In this document: one piece after another, positions 17,743-26,655 of the stretch | How the letters are laid out: the number at the start of each line of letters is the position of its first letter | How positions within the stretch are numbered: the stretch's first letter is position 1 | DNA from: Paenibacillus sp. 19GGS1-52 | Lineage (GTDB): Bacteria > Bacillota > Bacilli > Paenibacillales > Paenibacillaceae | NCBI RefSeq assembly: GCF_022369515.1 | Contig: NZ_CP059724.1 | Coordinates: forward strand, 3,162,001 to 3,226,000 | Direction of reading: 5' to 3' | Length of the DNA stretch: 64,000 bases | Translations under genes and position numbers: made by a program | The notes under the pieces: model-generated | What the model saw: the letters and a program-made list of their open reading frames with translations, nothing else | What the model was told of the DNA's origin: nothing | Databases searched by the model: none

Positions 17743-19329
17743 ATGACAAAGGGGAACAATAACTCACCGGACTTAAAATCCGGCAAGGGTGCCAAAGATT
17801 ACGCACAATATTTCGATTTCAGTGATGCCAAGCTGATCAGTGAAACTGAAGGTAAGACCACTTACCGGATTAAAGGCAGAAACGTACAGATTAACAGCCA
17901 GCCTGACTATAAGGAAGGCAAACGACGGGGCAAGGAAGATATTGAAGTGCATTATGACTTTGAGATTCCGGCTGATATGGTTGATATTGGGGAGAATAAA
18001 TTCTACCATATCACCACCTATGGCTGCCAAATGAATGAGCATGACACGGAAACAATGAAGGGCCTGCTGGAGCAGATGGGCTATAGCAGCACCCCTGACC
18101 GCAATCTGGCGGATATTATTTTGCTTAATACCTGCGCGATTCGTGAGAACGCTGAGGATAAGGTGTTCGGCGAGCTCGGTCACCTTAAAGTACTGAAGAT
18201 CGAGAAACCAGGGTTATTGCTCGGCATCTGTGGCTGCATGTCGCAGGAAGAAGGCGTTGTGAACCGGATTATGCAAAAGCACAGCTTCGTGGATATGATC
18301 TTCGGTACGCATAACATTCACCGCCTGCCGCAGTTGATCAAGGAAGCTTTGTTCAGCAAAGAGCTGGTCGTGGAGGTATGGTCCAAGGAAGGCGACATTA
18401 TTGAGAACTTGCCGAAGAAGCGTGAGGGCATGCGTGCTTGGGTAAACATTATGTACGGCTGCGACAAGTTCTGTACCTACTGTATTGTACCGTTCACACG
18501 TGGCAAGGAGCGCAGCCGTCGTCCGGAGGATGTCATTGCCGAGGTGCGGGAGCTTGCCCGTCAAGGCTTTAAGGAAGTGACTTTGCTGGGGCAAAATGTG
18601 AACGCCTATGGCAAGGATTTTACTGATATCGATTATACATTCGGTGATCTGATGGATGACATGCGGCTAATTGATATTCCGCGCATCCGCTTCATGACCT
18701 CACATCCCCGTGACTTTGATGATAAATTGGTTCAAGTGCTTGGCAAAGGTGGCAATCTGGTGGAGCATATCCATCTGCCCGTTCAATCCGGGAGCACAGC
18801 TATATTGAAGAAAATGAGCCGCAAATATACCCGTGAAGCTTATCAGGAGCTTGTTCGCAAGATCAAGGCTAATGTACCTGGCGCTGTGTTGTCTACCGAT
18901 ATCATTGTCGGCTTCCCCGGTGAAACGGAAGAACAGTTCGAGGAGACGCTATCGCTCGTTCGCGAGGTAGGGTATGATATGGCTTACACGTTCATTTATT
19001 CTCCACGCGAGGGCACCCCTGCAGCGGCCATGGAGGATAATGTGCCGATGGAGGTTAAGAGCGAACGTCTGCAAAGGCTGAATAGTCTGATTAAAGAGAA
19101 TAGTCGGATCATTAATGACGGGATGCTGGGCGAGGTCGTTGAGGTTCTGGTAGAGGGTGAGAGTAAGAACAACTCTGACATGCTTTCCGGTCGTTCCCGC
19201 ACGAACAAGCTCGTGCATTTTGAAGGTACGAAGGAGCTTATCGGCACCTTTGTGCAGGTGAGAATTACAGATACCAAGACTTGGTACATTAAAGGCGATC
19301 GTGTAGTCGAAGCTGCAGTGATCCATTAA
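17743..19329 (+). CDS. miaB: tRNA-2-methylthio-N6-dimethylallyladenosine synthase MiaB
   Basis: 528 residues from the ATG at 17743, chosen because GAGGA (17728-17732) is correctly spaced for it and not for the GTG at 17734. A radical-SAM methylthiotransferase: the N-terminal MTTase domain has three cluster cysteines ([30 protein letters not shown]), followed by the radical-SAM CxxxCxxC ([11 protein letters not shown]) and a C-terminal TRAM domain. It adds methylthio to i6A37 of tRNAs. The extended N-terminus is typical of Bacilli. ricA follows immediately, as in B. subtilis (ymcB-ymcA). Confidence 0.97.
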   Translation: MTKGNNNSPDLKSGKGAKDYAQYFDFSDAKLISETEGKTTYRIKGRNVQINSQPDYKEGKRRGKEDIEVHYDFEIPADMVDIGENKFYHITTYGCQMNEHDTETMKGLLEQMGYSSTPDRNLADIILLNTCAIRENAEDKVFGELGHLKVLKIEKPGLLLGICGCMSQEEGVVNRIMQKHSFVDMIFGTHNIHRLPQLIKEALFSKELVVEVWSKEGDIIENLPKKREGMRAWVNIMYGCDKFCTYCIVPFTRGKERSRRPEDVIAEVRELARQGFKEVTLLGQNVNAYGKDFTDIDYTFGDLMDDMRLIDIPRIRFMTSHPRDFDDKLVQVLGKGGNLVEHIHLPVQSGSTAILKKMSRKYTREAYQELVRKIKANVPGAVLSTDIIVGFPGETEEQFEETLSLVREVGYDMAYTFIYSPREGTPAAAMEDNVPMEVKSERLQRLNSLIKENSRIINDGMLGEVVEVLVEGESKNNSDMLSGRSRTNKLVHFEGTKELIGTFVQVRITDTKTWYIKGDRVVEAAVIH

Positions 19330-19356
19330 TCATATACGAAAAGGGGCGTGTGAGCA

Positions 19357-19809
19357 GTGAGCCAGAAGGAACAGCATCTGAATGAATATGGAATGCAGTC
19401 CCACAATACCCGTGATCTAATCGTCCGCGAGGATATTATGGGCAAGGCGAAAGAGCTAGCTTCCTTGATCTCAACCAGTGAGGAAGTGCGGCATTTTCAG
19501 CAGGCTGAGTTAAAAGTCAATAACCATGAACGGGTACAGGGACTGATCGCGACAATTAAGAAGAAACAGAAGGAGATTGTGGCCTTCGAAAGCTTCAAGA
19601 ATAAAGCCATGGTAGCCAAGATCGAAGGCGAGATCGAGGTGCTGCAGGATGAGATCGACGGGATTCCCGTGGTGAACGAATTTCAGCAAAGCCAGACCGA
19701 TATCAATTATCTGCTGCAGCTCGTTATTTCTGTAATCAGAGATACGGTTTCGGAAAAAATAAATGTGGAAGCCGGCACTGAAGCACCTCCGTCCACATGC
19801 GGCGATTAA
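19357..19809 (+). CDS. ricA: RicA (YmcA) of the RicAFT complex
   Basis: 150 residues from GTG, YlbF/YmcA family. A helical protein with the family core VREDIMGKAKELASLIS..EEVRHFQQAE and EIDGIPVVNEFQQSQTDINYLLQLV. The near-terminal cysteine (STCGD) is consistent with the Fe-S-ligating cysteine reported for this family. With RicF and RicT it modulates RNase Y maturation cleavages, sporulation, competence and biofilm formation in B. subtilis. The location right after miaB is the conserved context. An alternative start is the ATG at 19393. Confidence 0.9.
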   Translation: MSQKEQHLNEYGMQSHNTRDLIVREDIMGKAKELASLISTSEEVRHFQQAELKVNNHERVQGLIATIKKKQKEIVAFESFKNKAMVAKIEGEIEVLQDEIDGIPVVNEFQQSQTDINYLLQLVISVIRDTVSEKINVEAGTEAPPSTCGD

Positions 19810-19822
19810 CTTAGAATAGATC

Positions 19823-19853
19823 AGGGGCGGATATAAATCCGCTCCTTTATTTT
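19823..19853 (+). terminator. Rho-independent terminator after ricA
   Basis: AGGGGCGGAT (19823-19832) pairs with ATCCGCTCCT (19837-19846), followed by TTATTTTT. Confidence 0.85.
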
Positions 19854-19869
19854 TAAATTTGACCGAATG

Positions 19870-19886
19870 ATGTAAAATTGTTACAT
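19870..19886. promoter_or_regulatory. Candidate NrtR-type operator
   Basis: ATGTAA-aattg-TTACAT is a perfect 6-bp dyad about 100 bp upstream of the Nudix gene that starts the NAD-salvage operon. Its symmetry and position fit autoregulation by that protein, but no consensus comparison was possible here. Confidence 0.4.
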
Positions 19887-19971
19887 AGGGTAGTTGATTT
19901 TATCAGTTCAAGTTTGGTACATTTAAAGATACGAATAGTAAACTAAAGCTGCGGCAAAGGATGGATCTATA

Positions 19972-20742
19972 GTGAGCGAAGACGGGGAACAAACCTATAA
20001 CGCCAAAAAGTACCGCACGCCGGATGGTGTTCCGGCTGATATTGTTATGTTTACATTAACTAAACGCGAGCGGAAGACGGTTACCAAGACACTGCCTCTG
20101 CGTGAATTAAAAGTAATGCTGATCAGACGGAAGAAATGGCCTTATGCCGGGATGTGGGCTTTACCGGGTGGGTTTTGTCAGGAGGATGAATCCATATACG
20201 ATGCAGCAACCCGTGAGCTAAAAGAAGAAACGGGTGTGAACGGCGGGCATTTGGAATATCTTGGAGTCTATAGCACACCGGGCCGCGATCCCCGCGGTTG
20301 GATCATCAGCCACGCCTTCTTCGCGTTGGTTGAAGAGTGGATGCTAGAGCAAAGACAGGCGTCCGATGATGCAGGCGAAGTCGGTTTATTCACTCTGCAG
20401 GAAGCGCTTGAGGAGCTGGAATTAGCATTCGATCATCATAATATCATTACAGACGCCTACTTGCGTATTCAACAGCAAATGCTGCAGACAACGATTGCGA
20501 GACAGTTTCTACCTCAGCATTTTACGCTTAGCGAGCTATATCAGGTTATCCAGACGGTAGTGCCTGAATTCAAGGAACCTAACTTTATTCGCAAAATCAC
20601 TTCAACCCGCAGCCGCCAGGGTATATTAGTAGAAGTGAATGATGAAGCGGGCAATTCGCTCAGCTCCAACCAGTACTCACAGCGTCCGGCTCAGCTGTAC
20701 ATGTTCACAGACCACGAGCCTTTGTTATCTATCTATACTTAG
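19972..20742 (+). CDS. Nudix hydrolase with C-terminal winged-helix-like domain (NrtR-like)
   Basis: 256 residues from GTG. Residues 20-165 form a Nudix fold with an intact Nudix box G67-x5-E73-x7-REL-x-EE-x-GV89, so catalysis on ADP-ribose or a related dinucleotide is possible. Residues 175-255 (TLSELYQVIQTVVPEFKEPNFIRKI) match the winged-helix tail of NrtR regulators, which sense ADP-ribose and repress NAD genes. It heads an operon with pncA and pncB. It could be a true dual enzyme-repressor or only an ADP-ribose pyrophosphatase; context favours regulation of nicotinamide salvage. Confidence 0.82.
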   Translation: MSEDGEQTYNAKKYRTPDGVPADIVMFTLTKRERKTVTKTLPLRELKVMLIRRKKWPYAGMWALPGGFCQEDESIYDAATRELKEETGVNGGHLEYLGVYSTPGRDPRGWIISHAFFALVEEWMLEQRQASDDAGEVGLFTLQEALEELELAFDHHNIITDAYLRIQQQMLQTTIARQFLPQHFTLSELYQVIQTVVPEFKEPNFIRKITSTRSRQGILVEVNDEAGNSLSSNQYSQRPAQLYMFTDHEPLLSIYT

Positions 20743-20761
20743 TTTTTAGGGGGTTCAACAC

Positions 20762-21295
20762 ATGAAAGCATTGATCGTGATTGATTTTACGAATGATTTT
20801 GTGGATGGAAGTCTGCCGGTCGGACAGCCGGGCATTGAAATTGAACCTAGGATAGCTCAATTGACAGCAGAATTTGTACAGCAAGGTGATTATGTCGTTA
20901 TGGCTGTAGATCTCCATGAAGAGAATGACGCCTACCATCCGGAGAGCAAGCTGTTTCCACCTCATAATCTACGGGGCAGCAGAGGCCGTGAGCTGTACGG
21001 AAGCTTGAATAAGGTTTTTGAGGATAACCGCGAATCCATCTATTGGATGGACAAGACCCGGTATAGTGCATTTAGCGGCACTGATTTGGAATTAAAGCTG
21101 CGGGAGCGGGGCATCACTGAACTGCATCTTTGCGGTGTCTGTACAGATATCTGTGTGCTGCACACAGCAGTTGACGCTTATAACCAAGGTTTTGCTATCA
21201 CCATTCACAAGGATGCTGTAGCCAGCTTTAACGCCGAAGGTCATACATGGGCACTTGGACACTTCCAGAACAGTCTGGGAGCAAGGATTGTGTAG
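20762..21295 (+). CDS. pncA: Nicotinamidase
   Basis: 177 residues, isochorismatase-like cysteine hydrolase that deamidates nicotinamide to nicotinate. The catalytic triad is visible: D8 (VIDFTNDF), K98 (MDKTRYSAF) and C131 (GVCTDICVL), plus metal ligands D50, H52 and H59. The ATG follows AGGGGG. It sits between the Nudix regulator and pncB, the enzyme that uses its product. The extra cysteines at 124 and 127 are a mild oddity. Confidence 0.94.
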   Translation: MKALIVIDFTNDFVDGSLPVGQPGIEIEPRIAQLTAEFVQQGDYVVMAVDLHEENDAYHPESKLFPPHNLRGSRGRELYGSLNKVFEDNRESIYWMDKTRYSAFSGTDLELKLRERGITELHLCGVCTDICVLHTAVDAYNQGFAITIHKDAVASFNAEGHTWALGHFQNSLGARIV

Positions 21296-21324
21296 GCGCA
21301 ACACAGCAACTAGGAGATGAGGAC

Positions 21325-22776
21325 TTGAGAAGAGAACTTGCTCTACATACTGATAAATATCAGATCAACATGATGTATGCCCATTGGGTGAACGGAACCC
21401 ACAAACGCAAGGCTGTGTTCGAGGCTTACTTCCGCAAGCTGCCGTTTGGCAACGGTTTTGCCGTGTTCGCGGGTTTGGAGCGCATCATCGGCTATATTGG
21501 GTCCTTACGCTTTAGTGAGGATGATATCCGCTACTTATCGGAGCAGGAGGAGAACTACGCACCTGCTTTTCTGGAGGAGCTGCTGCAGTTCCATTTCCAA
21601 GGGACCATCCATTCTATGAAAGAAGGGGCTCTGGTCTTCCCTGATGAACCGTTGATTCGTGTTGAAGGCACGATTATGGAAGCACAGCTGGTGGAGACGG
21701 CAATTCTGAACTTTATGAATTACCAGACGCTGATTGCTACCAAAGCTTCCCGGATCAAGCAGGTGGCTCCAAATGATATTCTGCTTGAATTTGGTACCCG
21801 GCGTGCACAGGAAGCGGATGCGGCGGTGTGGGGTGCCCGTGCGACCTATATCGGCGGCTTCGACGCAACCTCGAATATGCTTGCCGGCAAATTGTTCGGC
21901 ATCCCTACCAAAGGTACGCATGCGCATTCCTGGGTTCAGAGCTTCGATAGCGAACTTGAGGCGTTTGACGCCTATGCCAAGGTAATGCCGGATTTGGTTA
22001 CGCTGCTGGTAGATACCTTTGATACATTGCGCAGCGGCGTTCCGAATGCGATTATTACCGCAAAGAAGCTGGAAGCGCAGGGCAAACGGATGAATGCCAT
22101 TCGTCTGGACAGCGGTGACTTGGCCTATTTATCGCGGCAGGCGCGGAAGATGCTAGATGAGGCTGGGCTACAGTATGTCAAGATAGTGGCTTCCAATGAT
22201 CTGGATGAGAATACAATTATGGATCTGAAGCTGCAAGGAGCAGCTATAGATACATGGGGCGTTGGAACTCAGCTCATAACTGCTTCCGATCAACCGTCAC
22301 TAGGAGGAGTCTATAAGCTAGTGGAAATTGAATCAGCTAGCGGTGAAATGGTGCCAACGATCAAGATTTCCTCCAACCCGGAGAAGGTATCTACTCCAGG
22401 CAAAAAAGATGTCTTTCGCATTATTGGCACCAACGGCAAAGCGCTGGCTGATTATATCAGCTTCCCTGAAGAGGCTGCACCGCGAAGCGGAGCAAAGCTG
22501 AAGCTGTTTAATCCGCTGCATCCTTATATGCAAAAGCGTGTCGACCGCTATGAGGCGCTCGCGATGCTGGAACCGATTTACGTCAATGGATTTCAGGTGT
22601 ATTCGTTGCCAGATCTCAGTGAAATTCGTCGCTATCACAAGGAACAGCTGGACTTGTTCTGGCCAGAGTATCTGCGTAAGCTGAATCCCGAGGTTTACCG
22701 GGTGAACCTTAGCCAGCAGGTATGGACTCGCAAGCAACAGTTGCTGGCTCAGCATATGGAACCTGACATAGAATAG
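21325..22776 (+). CDS. pncB: Nicotinate phosphoribosyltransferase
   Basis: 483 residues from TTG at 21325, chosen because TAGGAGATGAGGAC gives the right spacing and the protein then starts with the family's RRELALHTDKYQINMM; an in-frame ATG at 21247 would overlap pncA by 49 bp. It makes nicotinate mononucleotide from nicotinate and PRPP, the committed Preiss-Handler step. Family sequences: FGTRRAQEADAAVWGARA, IGGFDATSNMLAG, KGTHAHSW and IRLDSGDLAYLS. It is the last gene of the NAD-salvage operon. Confidence 0.95.
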   Translation: MRRELALHTDKYQINMMYAHWVNGTHKRKAVFEAYFRKLPFGNGFAVFAGLERIIGYIGSLRFSEDDIRYLSEQEENYAPAFLEELLQFHFQGTIHSMKEGALVFPDEPLIRVEGTIMEAQLVETAILNFMNYQTLIATKASRIKQVAPNDILLEFGTRRAQEADAAVWGARATYIGGFDATSNMLAGKLFGIPTKGTHAHSWVQSFDSELEAFDAYAKVMPDLVTLLVDTFDTLRSGVPNAIITAKKLEAQGKRMNAIRLDSGDLAYLSRQARKMLDEAGLQYVKIVASNDLDENTIMDLKLQGAAIDTWGVGTQLITASDQPSLGGVYKLVEIESASGEMVPTIKISSNPEKVSTPGKKDVFRIIGTNGKALADYISFPEEAAPRSGAKLKLFNPLHPYMQKRVDRYEALAMLEPIYVNGFQVYSLPDLSEIRRYHKEQLDLFWPEYLRKLNPEVYRVNLSQQVWTRKQQLLAQHMEPDIE

Positions 22777-22806
22777 ATAATGGACATGAAATAAATATAG
22801 AAACCA

Positions 22807-22842
22807 AGAGGCGCTCCTGTGTTATTCAGGAGCGTCTCTTTA
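22807..22842 (+). terminator. Rho-independent terminator of NAD-salvage operon
   Basis: AGAGGCGCTCCTG (22807-22819) pairs with CAGGAGCGTCTCT (22827-22839), followed by TTAGTGTGATTTTT. Confidence 0.85.
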
Positions 22843-23181
22843 GTGTGATTTTTATCATGTTTACTGTGACAAAATTAACATCTTAATTTTTAAATAATTG
22901 TTAAATTAAGTTTGCAGATAACTCTATGATAACCTATGAAAACATCGGTTTTCGTATAGTTTTCACACAATTTTCACATTGTGTTGTTTTTGTGGCAGAT
23001 TATCTTCTATTAAAGTAACGCAGCTCTGTCGCATATAAAGAAATCGATTGAAATCTATAAAAAATTGTGATTCCCAAAGGGTAGAGAATGCAAGATTTGT
23101 CACTTCCTTACCTGCAAATTCAAGTTACAATCGTTGAAAAAGTCAAAGTATGTTATTTAAAATGACATTTTGAAAGGGGCT
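22843..23181 (+). promoter_or_regulatory. AT-rich promoter region of 2-oxoacid oxidoreductase operon with two palindromes
   Basis: About 340 bp without a gene. Two dyads stand out: GAAAAC-atcg-GTTTTC (22938-22953) and ACACAAT-tttcac-ATTGTGT (22975-22994). Both are candidate operators for redox or global regulators (the second has Rex/Crp-like TTGTG words). Several overlapping TATAAT-like and TTGAAA words make a single promoter call unsafe. Confidence 0.5.
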
Positions 23182-24198
23182 ATGTCGGTGGTACAGTTGC
23201 CAAAAGTAAACGAGCTCGGATTTTTCGAGATTCGTCTGGAATCAATAGGGGGCCTGGGAGCAAACCTGGCTGGAAAAATGCTTGCTGAAGCGGGCGTTGT
23301 CGGTGCCGGAATGAATGGGGTAAGCTTCTCATCTTATGGTTCGGAGAAGAAAGGTTCTGCTGTTAAGGCGCATATTCGCTTCTGTGATATGAACACACAT
23401 ATCCGCGACACCACTCCAGTAGAACGTCCTCATGTAGTTGGAATATTTCATGAATCGTTGGCGAAGACCGTAAACGTGACTAGCGGTATCTATGCAGACA
23501 GCACCGTGCTGATCAATTCAAACAAATCGCCTGAGGAACTGAAAGTGTTATTGAATATGAAGGCAGGTACAATAGCTGTTATTGATGCTACAAGCATTGC
23601 ACTGAAGGAGAAGAATCGTGTAAACATGGCCATGTTGGGCGCGTTGTTCCGGATGTGTGATTTTCTTGATCCGGATATTATGAAGGAAGTTATCGAGAAG
23701 TCGCTTGGCAAGAAATATCCGCAAGCTGTGCAGTCAGCCATTACTACTTTTGATCGTGGATTTAATGAAGTGAAGTTTCTGCATTTCGAGCTTCCAGCAG
23801 GTGAAAGCATGCCGCAGTATGTCCGTTCCGATATTTCGGCACTTGGATATGATACACAGCCGATTGGTGGCGTCATTATCAATCCGGGGAACAGTTTCTT
23901 AAAGAACCTAAGCATTTCCCGTTCCGGAATGCTGCCAACCTACGAGCAAGAGTCTTGTATTAACTGCGCGCAATGCGACACGGTTTGTCCAGATATGTGT
24001 TTTGTGTGGGAAGAACGGATTGATAAGAAAGGCCGGTCGCAAATGTACCTCCAGGGCATCGATTACCAATATTGTAAAGGCTGCCTAAAATGCGTGGAAG
24101 CTTGCCCAACTTCGGCCCTGGCAAGTCAGCGTGAACATGAAGGCTACGCTGACAGTCATACCGTGCATCATTTGTTTGATCTTATTACACAGTCTTAA
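23182..24198 (+). CDS. 2-oxoacid:acceptor oxidoreductase, gamma subunit fused to ferredoxin domain
   Basis: 338 residues from the ATG at 23182; TTG 23170 and GTG 23188 (better spaced from GAAAGGGG) are alternatives. Residues 15-190 are the POR gamma domain (GLGANLAGKMLAEAG, FSSYGSEKKGSAVKAHIRF). The C-terminus is a dicluster ferredoxin with CxxCxxCxxxCP (CINCAQCDTVCP) and CKGCLKCVEACP motifs. It passes electrons from the TPP-containing subunit to ferredoxin or flavodoxin. The partner alpha-beta subunit is the next gene, 26 bp on. The preferred 2-oxoacid is not readable. Confidence 0.9.
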   Translation: MSVVQLPKVNELGFFEIRLESIGGLGANLAGKMLAEAGVVGAGMNGVSFSSYGSEKKGSAVKAHIRFCDMNTHIRDTTPVERPHVVGIFHESLAKTVNVTSGIYADSTVLINSNKSPEELKVLLNMKAGTIAVIDATSIALKEKNRVNMAMLGALFRMCDFLDPDIMKEVIEKSLGKKYPQAVQSAITTFDRGFNEVKFLHFELPAGESMPQYVRSDISALGYDTQPIGGVIINPGNSFLKNLSISRSGMLPTYEQESCINCAQCDTVCPDMCFVWEERIDKKGRSQMYLQGIDYQYCKGCLKCVEACPTSALASQREHEGYADSHTVHHLFDLITQS

Positions 24199-24224
24199 TA
24201 TTGGGAAGAAAGGTGGAACAACAC

Positions 24225-26531
24225 ATGGCTATCGATTATGAAAAAGAAGTCGGCTCTGCCAAGGTAGAGCAGAAATCTCTATATGAATCCGGGAATGAAA
24301 TGGCAGCCTATGCTGCTCATCAGATCAATTATCATGTAATGGGATACTTTCCAATTTCACCATCGACGGAAGTCGCCCAGTTTCTGGATACAATGAAAGC
24401 TAACGGACAGCATGATATTATGCTGGTCCCTTCGGATGGGGAGCACAGTTCTGCCGGTATTTGTTATGGTGCCTCTACAGCAGGTGGACGAGTATTCAAT
24501 GCGACAAGTGCACAAGGTTACATGTTCATGCTGGAGCAATTGCCCGTACAGTCTGGATCACGTATGCCAATGGTTATGAATTTGATCTGCCGCGCGATTT
24601 CTGGACCGCTTAACATCCACGGTGACCATTCCGATTTATATTTCGCGCTAAATACAGGCTGGCCAATTCTGATGTGTCGCGATCCACAGTCTGTCTATGA
24701 TATGAACCTGATGGCGCTTAAGCTAGCTGAGCATGCCAAGGTCCGACTGCCAGTGATGATTGCTTCCGACGGCTACTTTACATCCCACCAAAAACGACGG
24801 GTGCAGGCATTTGTCCATCGTGCAGATGTACAAAAATTTGTGGGAGAACAACCACCAACGGGCTTTACAGATACATTGGATCGTAATAATCCGGTTTCTG
24901 TTGGTGCTTATATGAATGAACCTGACTCGATCAACAATAGCTATCAACAATCAGTAGCCATGTATAATGCTGGCGATGTTTTCGAAGAAATATCCAAAGA
25001 ATTCGGTGAATTAACCGGACGTCACTATCCGATCGTTGAGGAATATCGGATGGAGGATGCTGATGTAGCCGTATTCCTGATGAACTCCGCTTCGGAGATT
25101 ATCAAGGATGTTGTAGATCAGCTTCGCCTGCAAGGTGTCAAAGCTGGTTCAATCTCCCCGAACATGATCCGTCCTTTCCCGCAGAAGCAGATTGCTGAAG
25201 CCCTGAAGAATGTGAAAGCCATCACAGTAGGAGATCGTGCGGATTCTATTGGCGGACATGGCGGCAACATGGTGAATGAGATTAAAGCTGCATTGTTTAC
25301 GTATAACAATACTACTACCCAAGTCATAAGCCGGATTTACGGGTTGGGTGGCAAGGATTTCTACGCTGAGGACGGGCATAACTTCTTCCAATTGGCGATG
25401 GATGCTGTTACCGCAGGTAAGGTTGAAGTTCCTTTTGACTATTATGGTCATAATGCCGGTGCTCCAGAAAAAGCACCACAGCGTCTTTTGAAGCCGATGA
25501 ACTTTGAGTCACTCAAAACAGGTCTGATTACTGTGAAGCAGGATGAAGTTACAGGCAAGCTGAGTGTGAAGATTCCACCACTGCGCAGTTTAACGAAGAA
25601 ACCTAAGCGTGTGTCACCAGGTCATGGTGCATGTCCGGGCTGCGGGATTTTCTCAGGCTTGGAAACATTCTTCAAAGGGATAGAAGGAGATATCGTAGCC
25701 CTCTATCACACAGGCTGTGCAATGGTAACGACTACGGGCTATCCGTATTCTTCGCACAAATCAACATTTATCCATAACCTGTTCCAGAATGGTGCAGCTA
25801 CGCTGTCTGGTGTAGTCGAGATGTTCTGGGAACGCAAACGCCGTGGTGAGCTTGATGAACTTGGTATTCAAGAGGACTTTACATTCGTTATGGTTACTGG
25901 TGATGGTGGGATGGACATCGGTATGGGACCGGCTATAGGTGCTGCACTGCGTGGACACAAGATGATTATCATTGAGTATGATAATGAGGGTTATATGAAT
26001 ACGGGTGCTCAGCAGACCTATTCTACGCCGCTTGGGCACCGTACAACTACCTCGAGTATTGGTAAGTTCCAGCAAGGTAAATCGACCCAACATAAGGATA
26101 CAGCACAGATTATGGCTGCAACCAACATTCCTTACGTGTTCACTGGCTCTGAGGCTTTTCCACAGGATCTCGTGAAAAAAGCAGCTAAAGCACAGTGGTA
26201 TGCGCAGAATGAAGGTCTGGTGTATGGTAAAATCTTAACGGCTTGTCCATTAAACTGGATGTCTGAGGATAAAGAGGGTTCTAACATTGTATCTCTAGCC
26301 GTAGAATCCTGCTTCTTCCCTCTGTATGAAGTAGAACAGGGAATTACGAATATCACTTACAATCCAGAAGAGAAGGATAAACGTGTTGAGCTTTCTGCTT
26401 GGCTGAAGACGATGGGCAAGACCCGCCATCTGCTTAAACCAGAGAATGAACCGGCCCTGCATATCTTCGAAGATGAAGTTCAACGTCGCTGGAACCGTCT
26501 GAAAGTAAAACATGAGCATCCGGATTTGTAA
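24225..26531 (+). CDS. 2-oxoacid:acceptor oxidoreductase, fused alpha-beta subunit
   Basis: 768 residues from the ATG at 24225 (AAGGTGG spaced 8 nt; TTG 24201 rejected). The N-terminal half is the POR alpha pyrimidine-binding domain (NEMAAYAAHQINYHVMGYFPISPSTE) with transketolase C-terminal-like domain II. The C-terminal half, from about 460, is the beta TPP-binding domain: GHGACPGCGIFSG with cluster cysteines and the TPP/Mg motif GDGGMDIGMGPAI...DNEGYMNTGAQ. Such enzymes decarboxylate pyruvate or other 2-oxoacids with CoA and reduce ferredoxin. Together the two genes supply a full enzyme in a fused arrangement. Confidence 0.92.
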   Translation: MAIDYEKEVGSAKVEQKSLYESGNEMAAYAAHQINYHVMGYFPISPSTEVAQFLDTMKANGQHDIMLVPSDGEHSSAGICYGASTAGGRVFNATSAQGYMFMLEQLPVQSGSRMPMVMNLICRAISGPLNIHGDHSDLYFALNTGWPILMCRDPQSVYDMNLMALKLAEHAKVRLPVMIASDGYFTSHQKRRVQAFVHRADVQKFVGEQPPTGFTDTLDRNNPVSVGAYMNEPDSINNSYQQSVAMYNAGDVFEEISKEFGELTGRHYPIVEEYRMEDADVAVFLMNSASEIIKDVVDQLRLQGVKAGSISPNMIRPFPQKQIAEALKNVKAITVGDRADSIGGHGGNMVNEIKAALFTYNNTTTQVISRIYGLGGKDFYAEDGHNFFQLAMDAVTAGKVEVPFDYYGHNAGAPEKAPQRLLKPMNFESLKTGLITVKQDEVTGKLSVKIPPLRSLTKKPKRVSPGHGACPGCGIFSGLETFFKGIEGDIVALYHTGCAMVTTTGYPYSSHKSTFIHNLFQNGAATLSGVVEMFWERKRRGELDELGIQEDFTFVMVTGDGGMDIGMGPAIGAALRGHKMIIIEYDNEGYMNTGAQQTYSTPLGHRTTTSSIGKFQQGKSTQHKDTAQIMAATNIPYVFTGSEAFPQDLVKKAAKAQWYAQNEGLVYGKILTACPLNWMSEDKEGSNIVSLAVESCFFPLYEVEQGITNITYNPEEKDKRVELSAWLKTMGKTRHLLKPENEPALHIFEDEVQRRWNRLKVKHEHPDL

Positions 26532-26578
26532 GTTCAAGGAAGCGTGTCATCATTTCATAATCTATGATTGAGTAGATA

Positions 26579-26622
26579 AACAGCCAGTCTCCAAGTTATT
26601 GGAGGCTGGCTGTTTGCGTTTT
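26579..26622. terminator. Terminator hairpin between convergent operons
   Basis: AAACAGCCAGTCTCCAA pairs with TTGGAGGCTGGCTGTTT around a GTTA loop, followed by GCGTTTT. It probably serves the oxidoreductase operon and may also act on the ger operon reading the other way. Confidence 0.85.
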
Positions 26623-26655
26623 CGGTCCACAGCAGCTTGGAAATAGCTCTGAAGG

